The position numbers were made by a program, and so were the translations under genes. The notes beneath the pieces were generated by a model. The model did no database searches. It was not told the DNA's origin and saw nothing but the letters and a program-made list of their open reading frames with translations. Below are positions 1 through 13,668 of a stretch of DNA of 64,000 nt, piece after piece; the first letter of the stretch is position 1, and each line of letters begins with the position of its first letter. The stretch covers positions 14,441,301-14,505,300 of the forward strand of contig NW_027184085.1 in NCBI RefSeq assembly GCF_041296385.1. The letters are read 5' to 3'. The stretch is from Aphelocoma coerulescens. Taxonomy: Eukaryota > Chordata > Aves > Passeriformes > Corvidae.

Positions 1-3000
1 ATGAACCTGATAAAGCTTTGTGAGCCATTTTGAACTGTTAGAACAAGCCTGGTCTTTTCAACTTTAGCATTACCCATTTTTGTGAAAGTTGTTCATAAAT
101 GTGTAGAGGTTCACATGGTAGAGCTGTCAAAAGCAGTGCCTGGAGAGAGCCGTGATTGAGACAGGTTCAATTTATCAGTTCACCTTGAATTCCTATGAGG
201 GTCAGCTCTGGTCCTGTAGCTTGTGTTGTTACTCAAATGCTTCTATAATAGCTGGCTTTGAAAATAAAACTTCAGGGAAGGAGTAATAACAGCCCTCCCT
301 TCTCTTTGTGTCTTAAGTTGCCAGAGCAAGTATGACGAGAAGCTCTTCCTTCAGCCACAATTTCTTCGAAATTGAGTGACTATTTCTGAGGTATTTAAAT
401 GAAGGAAATTTTGCCGACTCGCTTTTTGCAATTAAAAAAGCTCTTAAGGTGGGATTTGACTGGGGAAATGTGATCAGATGGTTGACCTTGGGGGAGATGT
501 TGAGTCTGATTTGAACAATACATTAAAAAGGGGAAGGAGACCGCAAACAGTCACCAAGGCCTGTCGGGTTTTTGCAGTATTACATCCTGTGTACGAAGAT
601 GTTAATCTGCCCCAAAATCACTGGTACTAGCAAACATGAAAAAAAAAAGACAAATCCATGTTTTGGATATGAAGACATAGACCTTGCTAAAGATGTTACA
701 CATGTAAAGGTGGAAGATGTTATATTACATCATCTTCTAAGAACAGGAAGAAATTTTAGTAAAAATTTCAAGATTTCTGAAGAGCATTCCAGTAGGAAGC
801 AATGAATATTTCTATCAACACATTTGAATAAACTCAAGTTTTTTATTTAAGGGGCAAAGTGATTCATGGATTGCACTGGTTACCTGGAAAATTGCTGCTA
901 AATTTTTGTCCATTTCACTATGTGGCCTACCTTTTCTGAGAGAAAACTGAAGTATACCTCTTTTTGAAAGTTTAAACATGTTGTTAATGCTGTTGTTGAT
1001 CTCTTATGGTCTCTGAAGCTTTGGGTATAGCTCAGAGGAAAATAAAACAAATACCAGCAAACTCATTGTCACTTTAAAATGTATTAATATGTATAATAAT
1101 ATCTAAAAAACCTTTCAATAATGCTTTCTACTCTGCTGAAGAACTGTAAATATCCTTCTCTGTGCTGACTAAAAACTCATTTGCATTTGCTTTCTCAAGT
1201 AATTAGAGCTTTTGTATCTTCTTTTTTCTTAATGCCCAAAGATTCTTCATCTTCTGAATTTTCAAACCATGGATACTCTGCTTCATAAAAACTCGTCCAC
1301 TCTAACATGTCTCACACGAATCGTGTTCTAAGAGGTTTGCCTGTGTTCCTAATGCAATGTAACTGCATAACAATCTGTCATTGGGTCTCTATGAATTTGA
1401 GAATCACAGGCTTAAATAATTTGGAAGGAAGTGGAGTAGGAAAGGAGGCTTTTATGGGACAGAAAGTCAGAAATATAGAGCAAACTAAGAAACACTGACT
1501 TTGATGCTTTGACTTCAAATAAAAAGGTTTTTTTTTTTAGCTTTTCAGTGGTAGGAGACTTCAGCATTTGTCTTTGTATCTGCTTGTTTAATTTAAAAAA
1601 AAGAGCAAACCATTTATCTTGGTTGAAGAGCAGCTCATTGTGGTTTAGTTTGAACCTGTCATTTTACTAATTTTCACTGATTTATAAATAATGGCGGCCT
1701 GTAAATCAGAGTATCCATAAAAACTTTTGTTCCCATTTAAAACCAGCAAAAAACAAAAAATCACATTTTCAGACATATTACTGAAATCTTTATACATAAC
1801 AAGTCCGAACTGTTAAAGAAAGTAGCTTCCAGGAATCAAATAATTTAAGAGCTTAAAACTACCAGGTAAAATGAAAATTAAAAGCAGAGCCAAGATACAA
1901 AAAATTACCATCTTTGCTCTTTTATTCACGGCAATGCTGAGCTCATTGAAGATGCCATGAAGAGATGGAAAATTGAAGTTGTGCTATCTGTTCATCATGT
2001 ATTGTGTTCTCTCCAGTCTGCAGTGTGGATGAATAGAGACACCTCTGCTTCCATGGAATGGCAAAAGAGTAATTTAGCCAGTAGGAATGTTCTTTCAGCA
2101 TTCAAAATTAATTACACCATTAAAAAAGACTTACTGTTGTTTTTATTCTCCTAAAAAAAATAACATTTTAACAGTATACATTCACTGTTACACTTTTTCA
2201 TTTCAACAGTCAGATACTTTGCTTTTTCATATGTTCTTGGCATCTATTTTAATCATGGGAATAACAAAGGATTAACAGGATCTTTTCCTGTAAATTACAT
2301 AAAGTACATTCCATTCTGAAAGGTAAAAGAAAAAAATACTTAATGGGGCATTGTATTTCTGTGATTTTCCTATTACATCTGATGTATTTACTTTAAATTT
2401 ATTGTTAATGAATTCAAAATGAGGCTTTGAACTGAAGAATTAATATTGTTTAACTACTTGAACTTTTTCAGTGGATTCTGCTTCTGAAGTTTGGTTTCTT
2501 CCTTCTTCTTACTACCCATTTCTATGATTGTTATAGAAGTTTCTCAGAACAAATCTTGGCTGCCATCCCATGTTTGCAGTTCTCAAGGCTTTCAGGGACT
2601 GTATCAGTAACATTTGGGCTGTAAAGCCCTTCCAGTTGTTTGCAGCTGGGTTCCCAATTATATTCTTGTTACTTGAGAACACAGTGGATCCATGATATTC
2701 TCAGTTTTGCTACTTCTCATGGCTAAGAGGTATAACACGGAGGAAAAACATGTAAAATCTCAAGGAGTCAAAGTATATTGATTGAATGAGATAATTTATT
2801 CAATATCCATATGGGTGAATAGAAGTTGTGACAGGTATTTTGTTGTCATTTCGTACTTTGGCTGGCTACTGTGACAATCTCACCCTGCATTTATTAAGCC
2901 ATTTCTGTTAGCAGTATTTTTCCTGTCAAAACAGATTACAAAATTCCTCAGAAGTTAGAAACCTTGTGGAAACAGGAAAATAATATTTGCTTCATTTTTT

Positions 3001-5200
3001 CTGAAAGAATAAATGTTTCTGAATTTCAAGCAGAAGAAAATGTGGTTTATTCTGTATTCTGATTTGTTATTCTTTACTAAGAAAACCTGAGCATCCTTGC
3101 TTGTGCTAATAATGAATCTGAGAAGAAACAATATTTGCTCTGAGCAGCTGACAAATGTCAGGTTGATGTTAATGTTATCCCAACTCTCTTGTGGTAAATT
3201 ACAGTGACTGTGAAGATGATGGGTTAATATAAAGGTACAGCACATGTTTTTACTTGTATACTTTATAACTAAAGCAAAGACATTACAAAAATATACAGAA
3301 AATGTAATAATTAAAGTGTTTGACAAGACAGTTTGTTATAGTTAATGAAATTCTGGAATCTTGAAATAAACAGGATAAAAGGCAAATTAGAGTCTTTGTA
3401 TCCAGTCCTCTGGTGGAAATCAGTTTCACCTTAGCTACTTCTTTGTGAAGTGTATTTTTCAGGTTTCTGGAAGAAGGTTTGTTTTATCTTTTTTTCTTTT
3501 TTAACTTTGTCAAGCAGAATCCTGCTGTGTCTCACCCAAGATACTTGCTTAAAGGCGCACCAGTGGCTACTTTTTCACCTGGTTAAAAACAAGCAAGTTT
3601 GGTTGTGTTGGCATTACCAAAAGCAGAAGTGGCAGAACATGAAAAACCCTATTTTCTCATGGCCAGTGCTATAAGATCACAGCAAAATCAGCAAATTTGG
3701 TACAGGGAAAGGTGAGAAAGAGATTGCTTTTTATTTCTAGACCAACCTGATGATGTTTAAAAGGTTTCTATAGAAGCTCATGAACATTTTGTCATGAATA
3801 AGTGTCTCTGAGGCTTGAAGGCCCCATGTTTGACATGGTTAAGAATTTGCAGAGAAATCTTGATTTAAGCATTTGAGTTTGAGCTCATTCTCTAGGTAGA
3901 AAACTGTTGTTTTATTGAAAACAAAAGCTAAACGAGATAGTTTAGTGGTGAGCTTACCACAGGCAATGCAGAAGGAAGCGTCAGTGCTGATCATAATCCT
4001 TGTAACCTCCCAAAGTAGTGTTGACATGATCAAAAAAGACTTTATTCATATGAAAATATCTACTCTGGTTAAAAAAAAGTAATTGAAAGACCCAAACCAA
4101 CCTCTCCCCTCCTGTGTTTTCCAGCCCTATCAAAAAAGTATGCGAAGTTTTTGAGGCAGCTGGATATTCCCATGACTCTATTTAGTTTTGTCAGAAAATA
4201 CAGCCCTTTGTATGAATAGAAAATTTTAGTCTAACTAAAATCTTGACTAAAAAGTAATAATAGACAAAACATTCCAGAAGATTGTCCAGATGATGTCTGA
4301 TCTCCCTTGGGTTGTAACCAGCACAGACGTATTAGGAATGTTCAAGGCAGGGTAAAAACTGTTAAAAATGCAAGAAAAAAATCAAGTGAAATAAAGAAGT
4401 TATTTTCATAGACTATTTATTAGGTTATCACATAGTGGTAAATAAAAACAAGTCCATACACAGGAAAATCAATGAAAGTAGCAGGAATTAAATGGATGAG
4501 ATAATCAGAAGTGGACAGTGCTTGCAGGATTTTAGAATGGACCACCAGAAACAGAAGATGCAATCTGCTTGTATGTGTAAGCCATTTAGGATGTAGTTCA
4601 GAACTACCATGCACAGTATTTAGAAACTGAGAGAAAAGAGGAAAATAGTGTTTCTAAATAGATACTGAAGTATTTTTTAATTTGTCAAGGTATGGAAATT
4701 AATTTCTATAAAAAGAAACTCTCAGGTTTTACAATTGTTTGTTTACCATCAAGATATTTAGAGTGGCATTTTGTCATTGATCTTTGCTATGGCTAGCAGC
4801 ACATACGTACTATTACATAGTTCCCATCTCTTTGCTGTATGATTACTTTTAAAAGACTAAATGAAACAGTTCATGCTCTGAGAAAACATTTTTTAAAACA
4901 TGCTTAAAGAAATGGGAACTGCATTAAATCAGAAAATAGTGAAAGCAAATAAAAGTATAATGACTGCTTAAGCGTATTAGGCTCAGTAAGTATTAGGCAA
5001 TAATATTAGGCAATAATTAAGTATTTTTATTTCTGTGCCTGTTGAAGAATAGTCCAAAATCAGTGAGATGATGAAAATACTCCACCAAATTTGCATCCAC
5101 TGGATGTAAAACTGGTATCTGTTGGTTAATAGCTGATGCACCTACTTATATTCGAAGCCACTGGAGTTGAAACGTATTTTCTATTTTTAAATAGAAAAGA
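1..5200. other. Non-coding AT-rich stretch, no gene seen
   Basis: No recognisable coding region, RNA gene or intact mobile element was found. Open frames here are at most about 120 codons, share no motif with a known family and show no splice or domain structure. One small exact tandem repeat occurs at 4991-5016: two copies of a 13-bp unit containing TATTAGGCAAT. The stretch may be intron or intergenic DNA; this cannot be told from the window alone. Confidence 0.6.
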
Positions 5201-5703
5201 TGATGGATGACACAGAGACTTTCCACCAGGAGCTCCAGAGTGTTAGCAGTGGTCAGTTCTCCAGATTCAAAGGAATCTAATCCATAGCAAGGTACTGTAA
5301 AGTAAAGCACGCCTTTATTGGCCTGGCCAGGAGCACACAGGGGTTGACACATCCATGTGCGTGTCCGCCATGGTCATCTTACAGAGGTTTTCTATACGTT
5401 TACAAGTTTGTCATTATACACATTCATAATCTGCCCTTGTTTTGGTCATTTATTTAAAGTTACAGTCCTAAGGGGTCTCACCTGACTGGTTTCCTTATCT
5501 TAGAGTTACAAACACAGTACACTATTCTTAATATATTCATCACATCTATTTTGCTAATACACAGTTCTACTATTACACACTTTGTTGCTATATTTGTTAT
5601 ACTTAATTTATAATTGTGTATTGATTATATTCCTATTCTCCTATTACATTTTTCTACCCTTTTGTGACAGTTCTTATATTTGCCATTAAAACAGCAGTTA
5701 GCA
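5201..5703 (-). repeat. Probable retroviral LTR, antisense
   Basis: Read on the minus strand, the block starts TGCTAACTGC, is preceded by a purine tract (AAGGGGGAAGA) like a polypurine tract, carries AATAAA (plus-strand TTTATT near 5310) followed by about 100 bases of possible U5, and ends in ATCCATCA. This arrangement is typical of a retroviral LTR with the internal region to its right. No target-site duplication could be confirmed, so both ends are estimates. The retroviral class is not assigned. Confidence 0.4.
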
Positions 5704-6500
5704 TGCGTCTTCCCCCTTGTTGCTTAGCCTGTAGGTGTTAGGCCCTTGTTCTGCAGACAAGCAGTGAGACAAACCTATTAGCTCGCATTCCAGTCCCTTA
5801 TCGTCCTAGTCGACTCGGGTTTGTTTTTTTCAAGAGCAGTTAGTGTGAGGCATAGCATCTGCTATTCAGTTATCATCACAGCCCCCTCCAGGGCCAGGCT
5901 TCTTGTCTTGCAAAAGCAGTTGTGGTCAAGCATAGCAGCCAACACCCAACTTTTATTAATCTATACTTTATACTAAAGCGCTAATGTTAAAAGAGTTCTA
6001 TGTTTCATATGTTAAAGGAGTCCTGTGTTTAAAGGAGTCCTGTGTATCACTACTTTTGGCAACTGGAGTCATGTTTCATGAAAGATGCATGTCTGCATCC
6101 AGGATGAGGCTTTCCAAACAAGCTCTTGCTGTTTGCATGGTAATGAAGCACTCTCAAAAGGTGTTGAAAATAGTCAGCAGGACTAATGAGATCTTAGCAC
6201 ATGACTCAAATCAGTATGCCAGCCACATTTCACAGGCTGCAGTCAGTGCCTGCTCAGTGGATGAGAGGTCATGTTCCTTTTTAATTACACGCACCCATGA
6301 TCACTGTGAGCAGTGCAGTTATTTCAGCCTGGCATTTGCAGGTTGGGTAGTACAGGGTGCAGGGCAGTGTCTCAACCCCAAACAAAAGGGTGGTGCATCT
6401 GACTTCTGTAGGGCAAGCCGCAGGATGAGGTTGGCGCAAACGCTAGAGAAAGAGAAATGACAATTATGTGTGAGAAGTCAACGTTTGCATGGTCTACATT
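5704..6500 (-). mobile_element. Possible internal 3' segment of an endogenous retrovirus
   Basis: This lies directly upstream, in minus-strand sense, of the probable LTR at 5201-5703 and starts with its purine tract. It contains a tandem repeat of a 17-bp period (TTAAAGGAGTCCTGTG at 6012-6027 and 6029-6044, with a degenerate copy near 5978). No retroviral protein motif could be read in either strand. The plus-strand open frame of 158 codons at 5984-6460 has no recognisable domain and spans this repeat, so it is not called as a gene. Confidence 0.25.
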
Positions 6501-6636
6501 TCTCCACTCTGTGATGTGATGCAACACTATGTGGTCATTACTCAAGGTCCAACAACATAAAACTTCTTAGCTGAAACCAGGGATTTTTGTTCTTCTAGCC
6601 CAAGAACATAGGGTGAGAGAGAACAGGAGATAGAAC

Positions 6637-7226
6637 TGTGGGATATGCCCAGCCCTTGCCCTGGAGGGATCTCTGCTGAGACAAGAGATTTCGCAATTGC
6701 CCAGCAGGACTCCCTGAAGGGGCAGCCGCTTCTTGGGTCATGGCGAGGAAAAGTGGACCCACAATCCTTTGAGAGACACTATGCAGATCTTTCTGTAACC
6801 CATTGGTCTGTCCCAGACCCTCTGTAACCCATTGGTCTGTCCCAGACCCTCTGTAACCCATTGGTCCCCTGCTGATCCCCTGTATCCCTATAAAAGGGAG
6901 CCCCCTAGCTCTGTGAGGGAGAGAGCTCGTCCCTGGCTTTTCCCTTCGCCGGAGAGGACCAACAATAAAGCTACCTCTGTGCGGAACCAAGCCACACGGG
7001 CCTCTCGTCTCTCTCTGGTCTGGTTTGGCCTGGAGGATGCCCTGCAGAGCTGAGCTGAAATCACAAGCTGAATCACTAAAGAGCTGATAGCCTCTGCAAG
7101 GGCCCTCCTTTGCCAGCAGCTGAGAGGAAGACACTGGGCCTCGGGAAGGCGATTCCTTTCGGGACCATCTCTCCGGACCAGTCACCTCTTCCTGGGTCAG
7201 AGCCACGGACCCCACCCCAGCTGAAA
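6637..7226 (+). repeat. Solo LTR with 6-bp TAGAAC duplication
   Basis: The sequence TAGAAC occurs immediately before the first base (6631-6636) and immediately after the last base (7227-7232), as expected of a target-site duplication; 6 bp fits class II or alpha-type retroviruses. The block begins TGTGGGATAT. Its U3 holds a 29-bp tandem repeat in about 2.5 copies (6792-6865), each with CCATTGG, an inverted CCAAT box. A TATA box (TATAAAAG near 6890) and AATAAA (near 6964) follow in the right order. The 3' end reads AA rather than CA, probably by mutation. No internal retroviral sequence adjoins it. Confidence 0.75.
6792..6865 (+). promoter_or_regulatory. LTR U3 tandem CCAAT-box repeat
   Basis: Two exact 29-bp copies (6792-6820, 6821-6849) and a partial third (6850-6865) each carry CCATTGG. 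They lie about 30-100 bases upstream of the TATA box at about 6890. Repeated CCAAT elements upstream of a TATA box are typical of strong retroviral enhancer/promoter regions. Confidence 0.6.
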
Positions 7227-7232
7227 TAGAAC

Positions 7233-10200
7233 AATAGAATGGAAAATGTGGGTGGTAACAAAGAAAGGAAAGGAATCCGAGTGTAGAAACCAGGTTCTGG
7301 GATTTATCTCTGCCCCTGAACATCCATTCTCTGGGACAATGGGGTGGAGGAGCTGTCTTGCTTTTCCTTTAGAGAGTGTCTGTTCTGCTGCCATCTAACT
7401 CCTTCTGTTTTTTCTGGACTCATCTCCACATCTCTCTGCTTTGAATTGCTGCCTCACCCTTGGCCTTCATGGCAAATTAAATTATGCACCTAAGACCTTA
7501 ATTTCATGTCTGCACTGTACCTAGTGAACCATTCTGAAAGTCTGTAAATATTTCTAGCTAGAGACTGGAAATCAGACATCAGTTTCTGAAAGAATTTTCT
7601 GCCAGCAGGATTGGGCCCTAGTTGCTGTTCATCGCGATTTGCTTCTTGTTAAAAACAGTTTCATTAAATGCAGCACAGCTCAGGATTATCAAGATAATTA
7701 AGTTTGTAATGATCCATATGACACTGAGTGAATAAAAAATATCAGGAATTCCTAATACAAGTAACAATCCCCTTAAGACTAAAATTCATTATTCTTTGCA
7801 ATACAAAGTCAAACATTTTAGCTTCTAGGCCATAATTTTCCCAAATTTCGTGGAGAAAAGATCAGGATTAAATAGGCTGAGGGATTAAATAGGATCAGAG
7901 GCGTCTCCCCAGGTAACCCACAGGCACCATAAACCAACGCAAAGGACAGAGGGAGCAGTCTTTCTCTGGCCAGCCTCCTTCATCTGCTCATGAGCAGGCA
8001 GGGGAGCCTGCAATTCACCCTCCTATGTGTTGCATATGCTGCAGGATTCCAGCAGCTCATAAAGGCTGCAGCTTTAATACATTGCTTCTGACAACCTGAC
8101 AGTATCTTAGCAGTGTTTTCTCATTTAAAAAAATTTTTACCCTTTTTCATTGGATGCAGTATCTTAGTAATCAGAATAATGCCTTCATCCACTGAAGCAC
8201 CTACTGTGGTTATAGTCTAACAATGAGGGTTTCAGCACCTACTTTTTTGACTTCAAGACCTTAAAGTATGGTTGCATTTTCCTGACATCCTGAGTCCTGT
8301 TGAAATATACACATTGACCAAACTAAAAGTCTTTGGCCATGAACTGAGTCAAATAGGTCCCAGGGAGGACAGATCCCAGCAGCACAGCAGAGGGAGGGAT
8401 GAGGCCATTCAAGATGAGCAGCTGGAGGAAACAACAGTGCTTGCACCCTTGCCAGCAAGACTACTGTGGAGCTGGGAGCATGGCTGTGTCTGCCTTATCC
8501 CCACAACAACCACTGCAAGCACTATGGGTCATCCACTGTATTTTTTTAAGGGACATGGATTTCTCAGCAAAAGTGGAGTCTGAGTTTCAAGGCTCACTTG
8601 CAAATCCAGAGCATCACCCCAATGACAAAACAAAGCCAGTGGTTCCCACAACAGTGCTGGGCAGCTCCTTTGCTTGACACATAGATTGAACTCAGCGTAC
8701 CATCACTTTGCCTTAATATACATCTGACTCGTTCTGGGCTTTTTTTTCACATACTCAGTCTTCTAGTTACAAGTTTTAAGGGCAATAGAGAAAAGCAGTA
8801 CTTTATAGAAATAAATATTCCCTGTCCTGTCCACAGACCAGCTGCTTTAACATGAATTTTTGCAAGGGCTGGACAGGTCAGAACATGGCTGTGTTATAAT
8901 GTGCAGTGTCTGCTCTTCTTCACATTGGCTCCAGGCCCTCTGGAGGTTAGTAGGGGCTCAGCCAGACAACACAATGAAAAGCAAAAGAATTCTGCAGGAA
9001 TCTGCACACAGACATACAGACCTCACTAAAATATTCTTTCTTGTGTGTGTGAAGCAATAGATTTCCAATTTCTGCTGCTGTAGAAAACAGAAACTTAATT
9101 CAGCCAGTGAGCATGCTGTTTTTGTTCACCTGGGGGAGATCCAAGGTATTTTGCTCATGGTAATTAACAGCTTTGCAACCCCCCCAGTGCCTGCAAAGGC
9201 ACTGTGAAACAAAGAAGGCTCAGATGGACTTGGAGGAGTGGAAGAAGCTGGAGATGAAAGCCCAGTGTTTGGTTTCATTACTCTCCAGACAAAAGAAAAA
9301 ACCTTTCTGAGCAGAGCACAATGGCAGAACATAACAATGTATTTATTATTGCACTTAATTAGTTCTAGGTTCAATCTGAAGATCATTAAGTAGCCTTTTG
9401 TTTTCACAGGATTCTTTGTCAGTTGAAGTGTGGTGCAGTTCTGTGTAAACCAACAGATTTTTGCAAGTGTACATATGTAATCATGTCAAAATGAGAAAAC
9501 ACATATTTATGAGTAGAAGAAAATGTACATTGATTCTAGGCATAAGTATTCTGTTTGAAATCTCTGTGTGGAAATGATTCAGCAGCAGCTAAATTTTAAA
9601 GGTAGAATGCTAAAGTCTCTTCACTGTTATGTTAAACTTATACCATCTGAGAAACATGAGCATTGATGTGCTATTCCACAAGCCATATGAAGGGAAAGCA
9701 ACACCAAAACTCTGTCCCATTTTTAGAAATCAATTTTTGGAAGAATTTTCCACTGCTGAAAGGGAAGTAGCAGTGAGAGGTTTGTGAATGGTCTAGATGA
9801 TAAACAAGTTGACTCACACACAGATTGAGGAGTCACAGTGGTTAAAATCCTCCCCCCTCTGAAGCTGATGGGAGACTCTGTGGCTGAATACAAGACAGAC
9901 AACCTGCATGAGTGCTGTTTTGGCTTTCCCTGCAATGTTGCAAGAGCTTTGTACATAGTTTTGTTTGCTAAACAGACCAAGTGTTGTGGAAGGAGGAGGA
10001 AAAGCATGAGTTACTTTGTATATTGCAAATGACAGTCAGAAATACTGATCTACATCAGTTTTCTTCCCTGGAACCAGACTTTGGATCTCAGGTTGAAAAT
10101 TTCCTTGTGTGTGTGGAGACACATGTCCTTAATACCTGAAACGAAATAAAGACTTTGAAACACAACTGCCCCCAGGAAGAGCAAAGCCAGAAAGAGCATT

Positions 10201-11738
10201 TTGAAAAACATAGTTCAGGCACACACACATGCAATTGGAAGTCCAGCTGGATGTGGTTCACTGCTCTCACGAAAGGGGTTTCAACTCTCTGAGAGAATAA
10301 CAGCTATTAGTCACCACCACAACTCTATTTTCCGATAATTCTTTCTATAAAACACTCTAGAAGTTCTCCTTGTAGGGAGAAGCTGTTTGAGCAACTTTCA
10401 GTAAATTAGAGAAGTTGAGATTGGTTTGAAGTGCCACCTTCTTTCTGTTGCATGCAGAGGAACTGTAGGACAAAGAAGAAGGATAATTAAGAAAAATATG
10501 AGAGCAAAGGATTTCAGAAGTTGTGTGTGTGCCAGCAGTGGATAAATGGTTTGCTGATTGAAGTATAATGCCTTTGGGAAAAAAAATCCTCACAAAAGGA
10601 GATTGGTATAATCTGAACGTTCTTTTACTGTGCACCCAATACTTGAAAAAAAGGAAGTCTCGCTAAATGCAGAAGGAAAATCTGGCATTTCATGTACACA
10701 CATAAAAAAATGTTTGAAAACATTAGTATGAAAAGGCAATGAATCTCTCTGCTAAAACTGTCTATGTCTGTGAGAGATAAGAGGGCAGGAAGAAGGAGAA
10801 AGAACAGTAATTTGTTTTAAATTGTTCTGGTAATCCATTTACTTACAGCACAGCACCTACAAAACACCTTGCAATGGTTGGGCAGATGCTCTGGCAGAAA
10901 TAAGTACCCTTACTGTTCCCTCACTTTCCCATTTCCTTGCAATTCACTTTTTTTTCTAAAGTAGTGAATTCTTCAGCTCAGGTATTGTTCACAGTGACGT
11001 GCTAATAGGGACCTCTACTCATCAACGCAATATACGTTATTAACAAGAAGGAATTATTAGCATGTTAGTATTCACGCGGTTAAACATGCATGTGTTTAAC
11101 ATGCATGTGTTTGGTGGGCTATTGCTTTTCAATTTCTACACCTCAGCTTGGTGGCTCCTGTTGAAATAGTGTCTCCCATAGGCTCCCACAACTCCAAAGC
11201 CCCCTGTGGTGGGGAGAGCTGCAGAACCCACTACGCTAAACCTTCTGCCAGTCATTGCAAGGACCAGCCATTCAAGGCCACCAGCCTTGCCCTGGACAAG
11301 AGGGGAGGAGTTACTGGAAATATTTGTCTTTTTAAATATTTTTGTTTTGCCCAAAGGAAGATATTCTAATCAAGCCTGTGAAGCCCAGCTCCATTCCTGA
11401 ATTTGGAAGGTAAAATTTCTCAGAATGATAAACAATGGGCATTTAAGCTAATGTCTTTAAAAGATTCATAAGAGGCAATAAATGTTTCTTGTGCTGTTTC
11501 TGATAAAGCTTGGGAAGTGTAAAATGTATCTCAAAAGTTACAGGAAGTAACTGTGAAGAAGTAAAAGTAAGGAAGGCTTAGGGACAGCCAGTGAGGCACA
11601 AGCAACAGCAGGGACAGCAGTGGCTGCTACAGTAAGTTCTGGGGGCTGAGCATGAGAAGGAGCAGGGCAGGAGGTTCCTGGAGTCAAGGGCACCCAAGCA
11701 AAGGCCTAAAGAAGTCATACAAGGAGCTGCTGAGTTCA
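7233..11738. other. Non-coding stretch, no gene seen
   Basis: No gene, RNA or intact element recognised. One notable short feature is an exact 15-bp tandem repeat, AACATGCATGTGTTT, at 11083-11097 and 11098-11112, each copy centred on the palindrome ACATGCATGT. Short open frames are scattered on both strands without domain similarity. Confidence 0.55.
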
Positions 11739-12098
11739 CTTGGCTTGCTCGACCTGGTGAAGAGGAGACCTCATAGCTGCCTGAAACTTCCTCCCAAGGG
11801 GAAGCAGAGGGACAGGCACTGATCTCTGCTCTGTGGTGACAGTGACAGGACCCGAGGGAATGTCCTGAAACTGAGTCAGGGGAGGTTTAGGTTGGATATC
11901 AGGAAAAGGTTCTTCACCCAGAGGGTGGTTGGGCACTGGAACAGGTTCCCAAGCGAAGTGGTCACGGCACCAAGCCTGACAGAGTTCAAGAAGTGTTTGG
12001 ACAACATTCACAGGTGCAATCCTTAGGATGGGGCTGTGCAGGGCCAGGAGCTGGACTCAATGATCCTGATGGGTCCCTTCCAACTGAGGAGATTCTGT
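11739..12098 (+). repeat. CR1 LINE 3' end fragment
   Basis: The order of segments matches the 3' end of avian CR1: 'gaagaggagacctcatagctgcc', a stretch with 'aggttggatatcaggaaaaggttcttcaccc', then 'gtgcagggccaggagctggactcaatgatcctgatgggtcccttccaac', closing with GATTCTGT, the CR1 tail octamer. Orientation is plus. It ends just before a second CR1 segment starts, so two insertions or a rearranged copy lie side by side. Confidence 0.85.
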
Positions 12099-12109
12099 AG
12101 TTCATTGAA

Positions 12110-13668
12110 GAGCTGAGAGACTTGCAGGCAGCTCTCTCAAGCAGGGTGAGGTGCCAAGGATGTTGCCACGGGCAACCACGGCAGATTTCGGTGACACAGG
12201 AATCTTCTGTTGGTGAGGGGAGCAGTAACAGTGGTGAGTTCTGTGGTCTGAGCAGGAGAACAAGCTGGGCAGGGTGACCAAGAATGGACACCAGGTGGTG
12301 GAAGTTACAACAGGCTGCTCATCAGGAGCAGCCTGTTGATGAGGCCTTCTTGCTTTGGCTGCAGGGCACATCACTGTCACCAGCTCTCATCCTGATGGGA
12401 GGGTTTAACCGCCCAGACATCTGCTGGGAGAGCAATCCAGCCAGCTGTAAGCAATCCAGGACACTCTTGGAGTGTGCAGAGGACAACTTCCTGGTCCAGG
12501 TATTGGACAGACCAACCGAGGAGAAGCATTACTGGGCCTGGTGCCCACTGATGTGGATGAGGTCCATTAGAGGGGTTAAGTCTGGAGGCAGCCTGGGCTG
12601 TGGTTACCGTGCCCTGGTGAAGTTCATGATCACAGGAGTGTGGGCCTGGCAAGGAGAAAGGTCAGGATCCTGGAGGTTAGAAGAGAAAATTCCCACATGT
12701 TTTAGGAGTTGGTGAATGAGATCCCTTGGGAAACTGTCCTTAAGGACCTGGGGGGTGACCAGAGCTTTTCTTAGAGCACAAGAGCTTGCCATCACGATGT
12801 GTAGGAAATCTTGCAAGGCAGGCCAGAAAACTGCATGGTTGAGCAAAGATCTGCTCCTTGAGTTGAGAAGAAAGAAGAAAATGCACAGACAGTGGAAGAG
12901 GGACAGGTGACTTGGGGAGACTACTGCGATATGGTTTGGGTGTGTAGGAACAGCATAAGGAAAGCCAAGGCACAGATGGAACTGGGCTTGCAAAGGCATG
13001 TGAAGAATAACAAGAATAATTCTGTTAAGGATAGAGGTAAGAAGAGAAAGGCCAAGGAGATAACGGCCACTTACAAGTGAGAATGGAGAACTGGTAGCAG
13101 CAGATAACAGAGAAAGCTGAAGTACTCAATGAGTTCCTCACCTCAATGTTCACTGGCTTGTAGTCAGGCTTACACATCTCTCAAATTCTTGAGCTTTAGG
13201 TGGGAGTTGGAGGACTGAAGCTGTGAGCAAAGAGCAGGTCCTGGACCACTTGATGAAACTGAACAGCCACAAGTCTATGGAGTGACAACATGCATTCCAG
13301 GGAAATCCTGTCCCTGAGGAAACTGAGTGCTATTGTTGCCAAGCATCTCCCATCATATTTGAAAAGTCATGGCAGTGAGGCCAAGTACCTGGTGACTAGA
13401 AAAAAGGAAACGTTGCTCCATTTTTAAGAAGGGAAGTAAGGAAGATGTGGGGAATTACAAACTTCTTAGCCTGACCTCTGAGCCTGGGAAGATAATGTCG
13501 CAGATCCTCATGGAAGCACTGTTAAATCACATAGGAGACAAGGAGGTGATCCGAGACAAACAGCATGGCTTTACAAAGGGCAGATCATGCCTGACCACTC
13601 TGGTGACCTTCTATGATGAAGTGACTGCAACAGTCAACAACTCACAACCAGTGCAATTTGATTCACAT
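12110..13668 (+). pseudogene. CR1 LINE ORF2 remnant (endonuclease and start of RT)
   Basis: Frames on the plus strand read as decayed CR1 ORF2. Near 12332-12540 the endonuclease C-terminal part is recognisable (EPVDEAFLLWLQ, then LILMGGFNRPDICWE, with the usual catalytic DFN changed to GFN, and SRTLLECAEDNFLVQV). Near 13447-13660 the N-terminal reverse-transcriptase part follows ([19 protein letters not shown] and [20 protein letters not shown]). Stops and frameshifts separate the pieces. The copy breaks off at about 13668, before the RT active-site block, where an unrelated repeat begins. In intact CR1 this protein nicks target DNA and primes reverse transcription; this copy cannot act. Confidence 0.85.

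Noticed and set aside
6595..7323. Minus-strand open frame of 242 codons
   Set aside because: Antisense to the solo LTR at 6637-7226; the internal 29-bp repeat gives it a repeated motif but it is not a gene.
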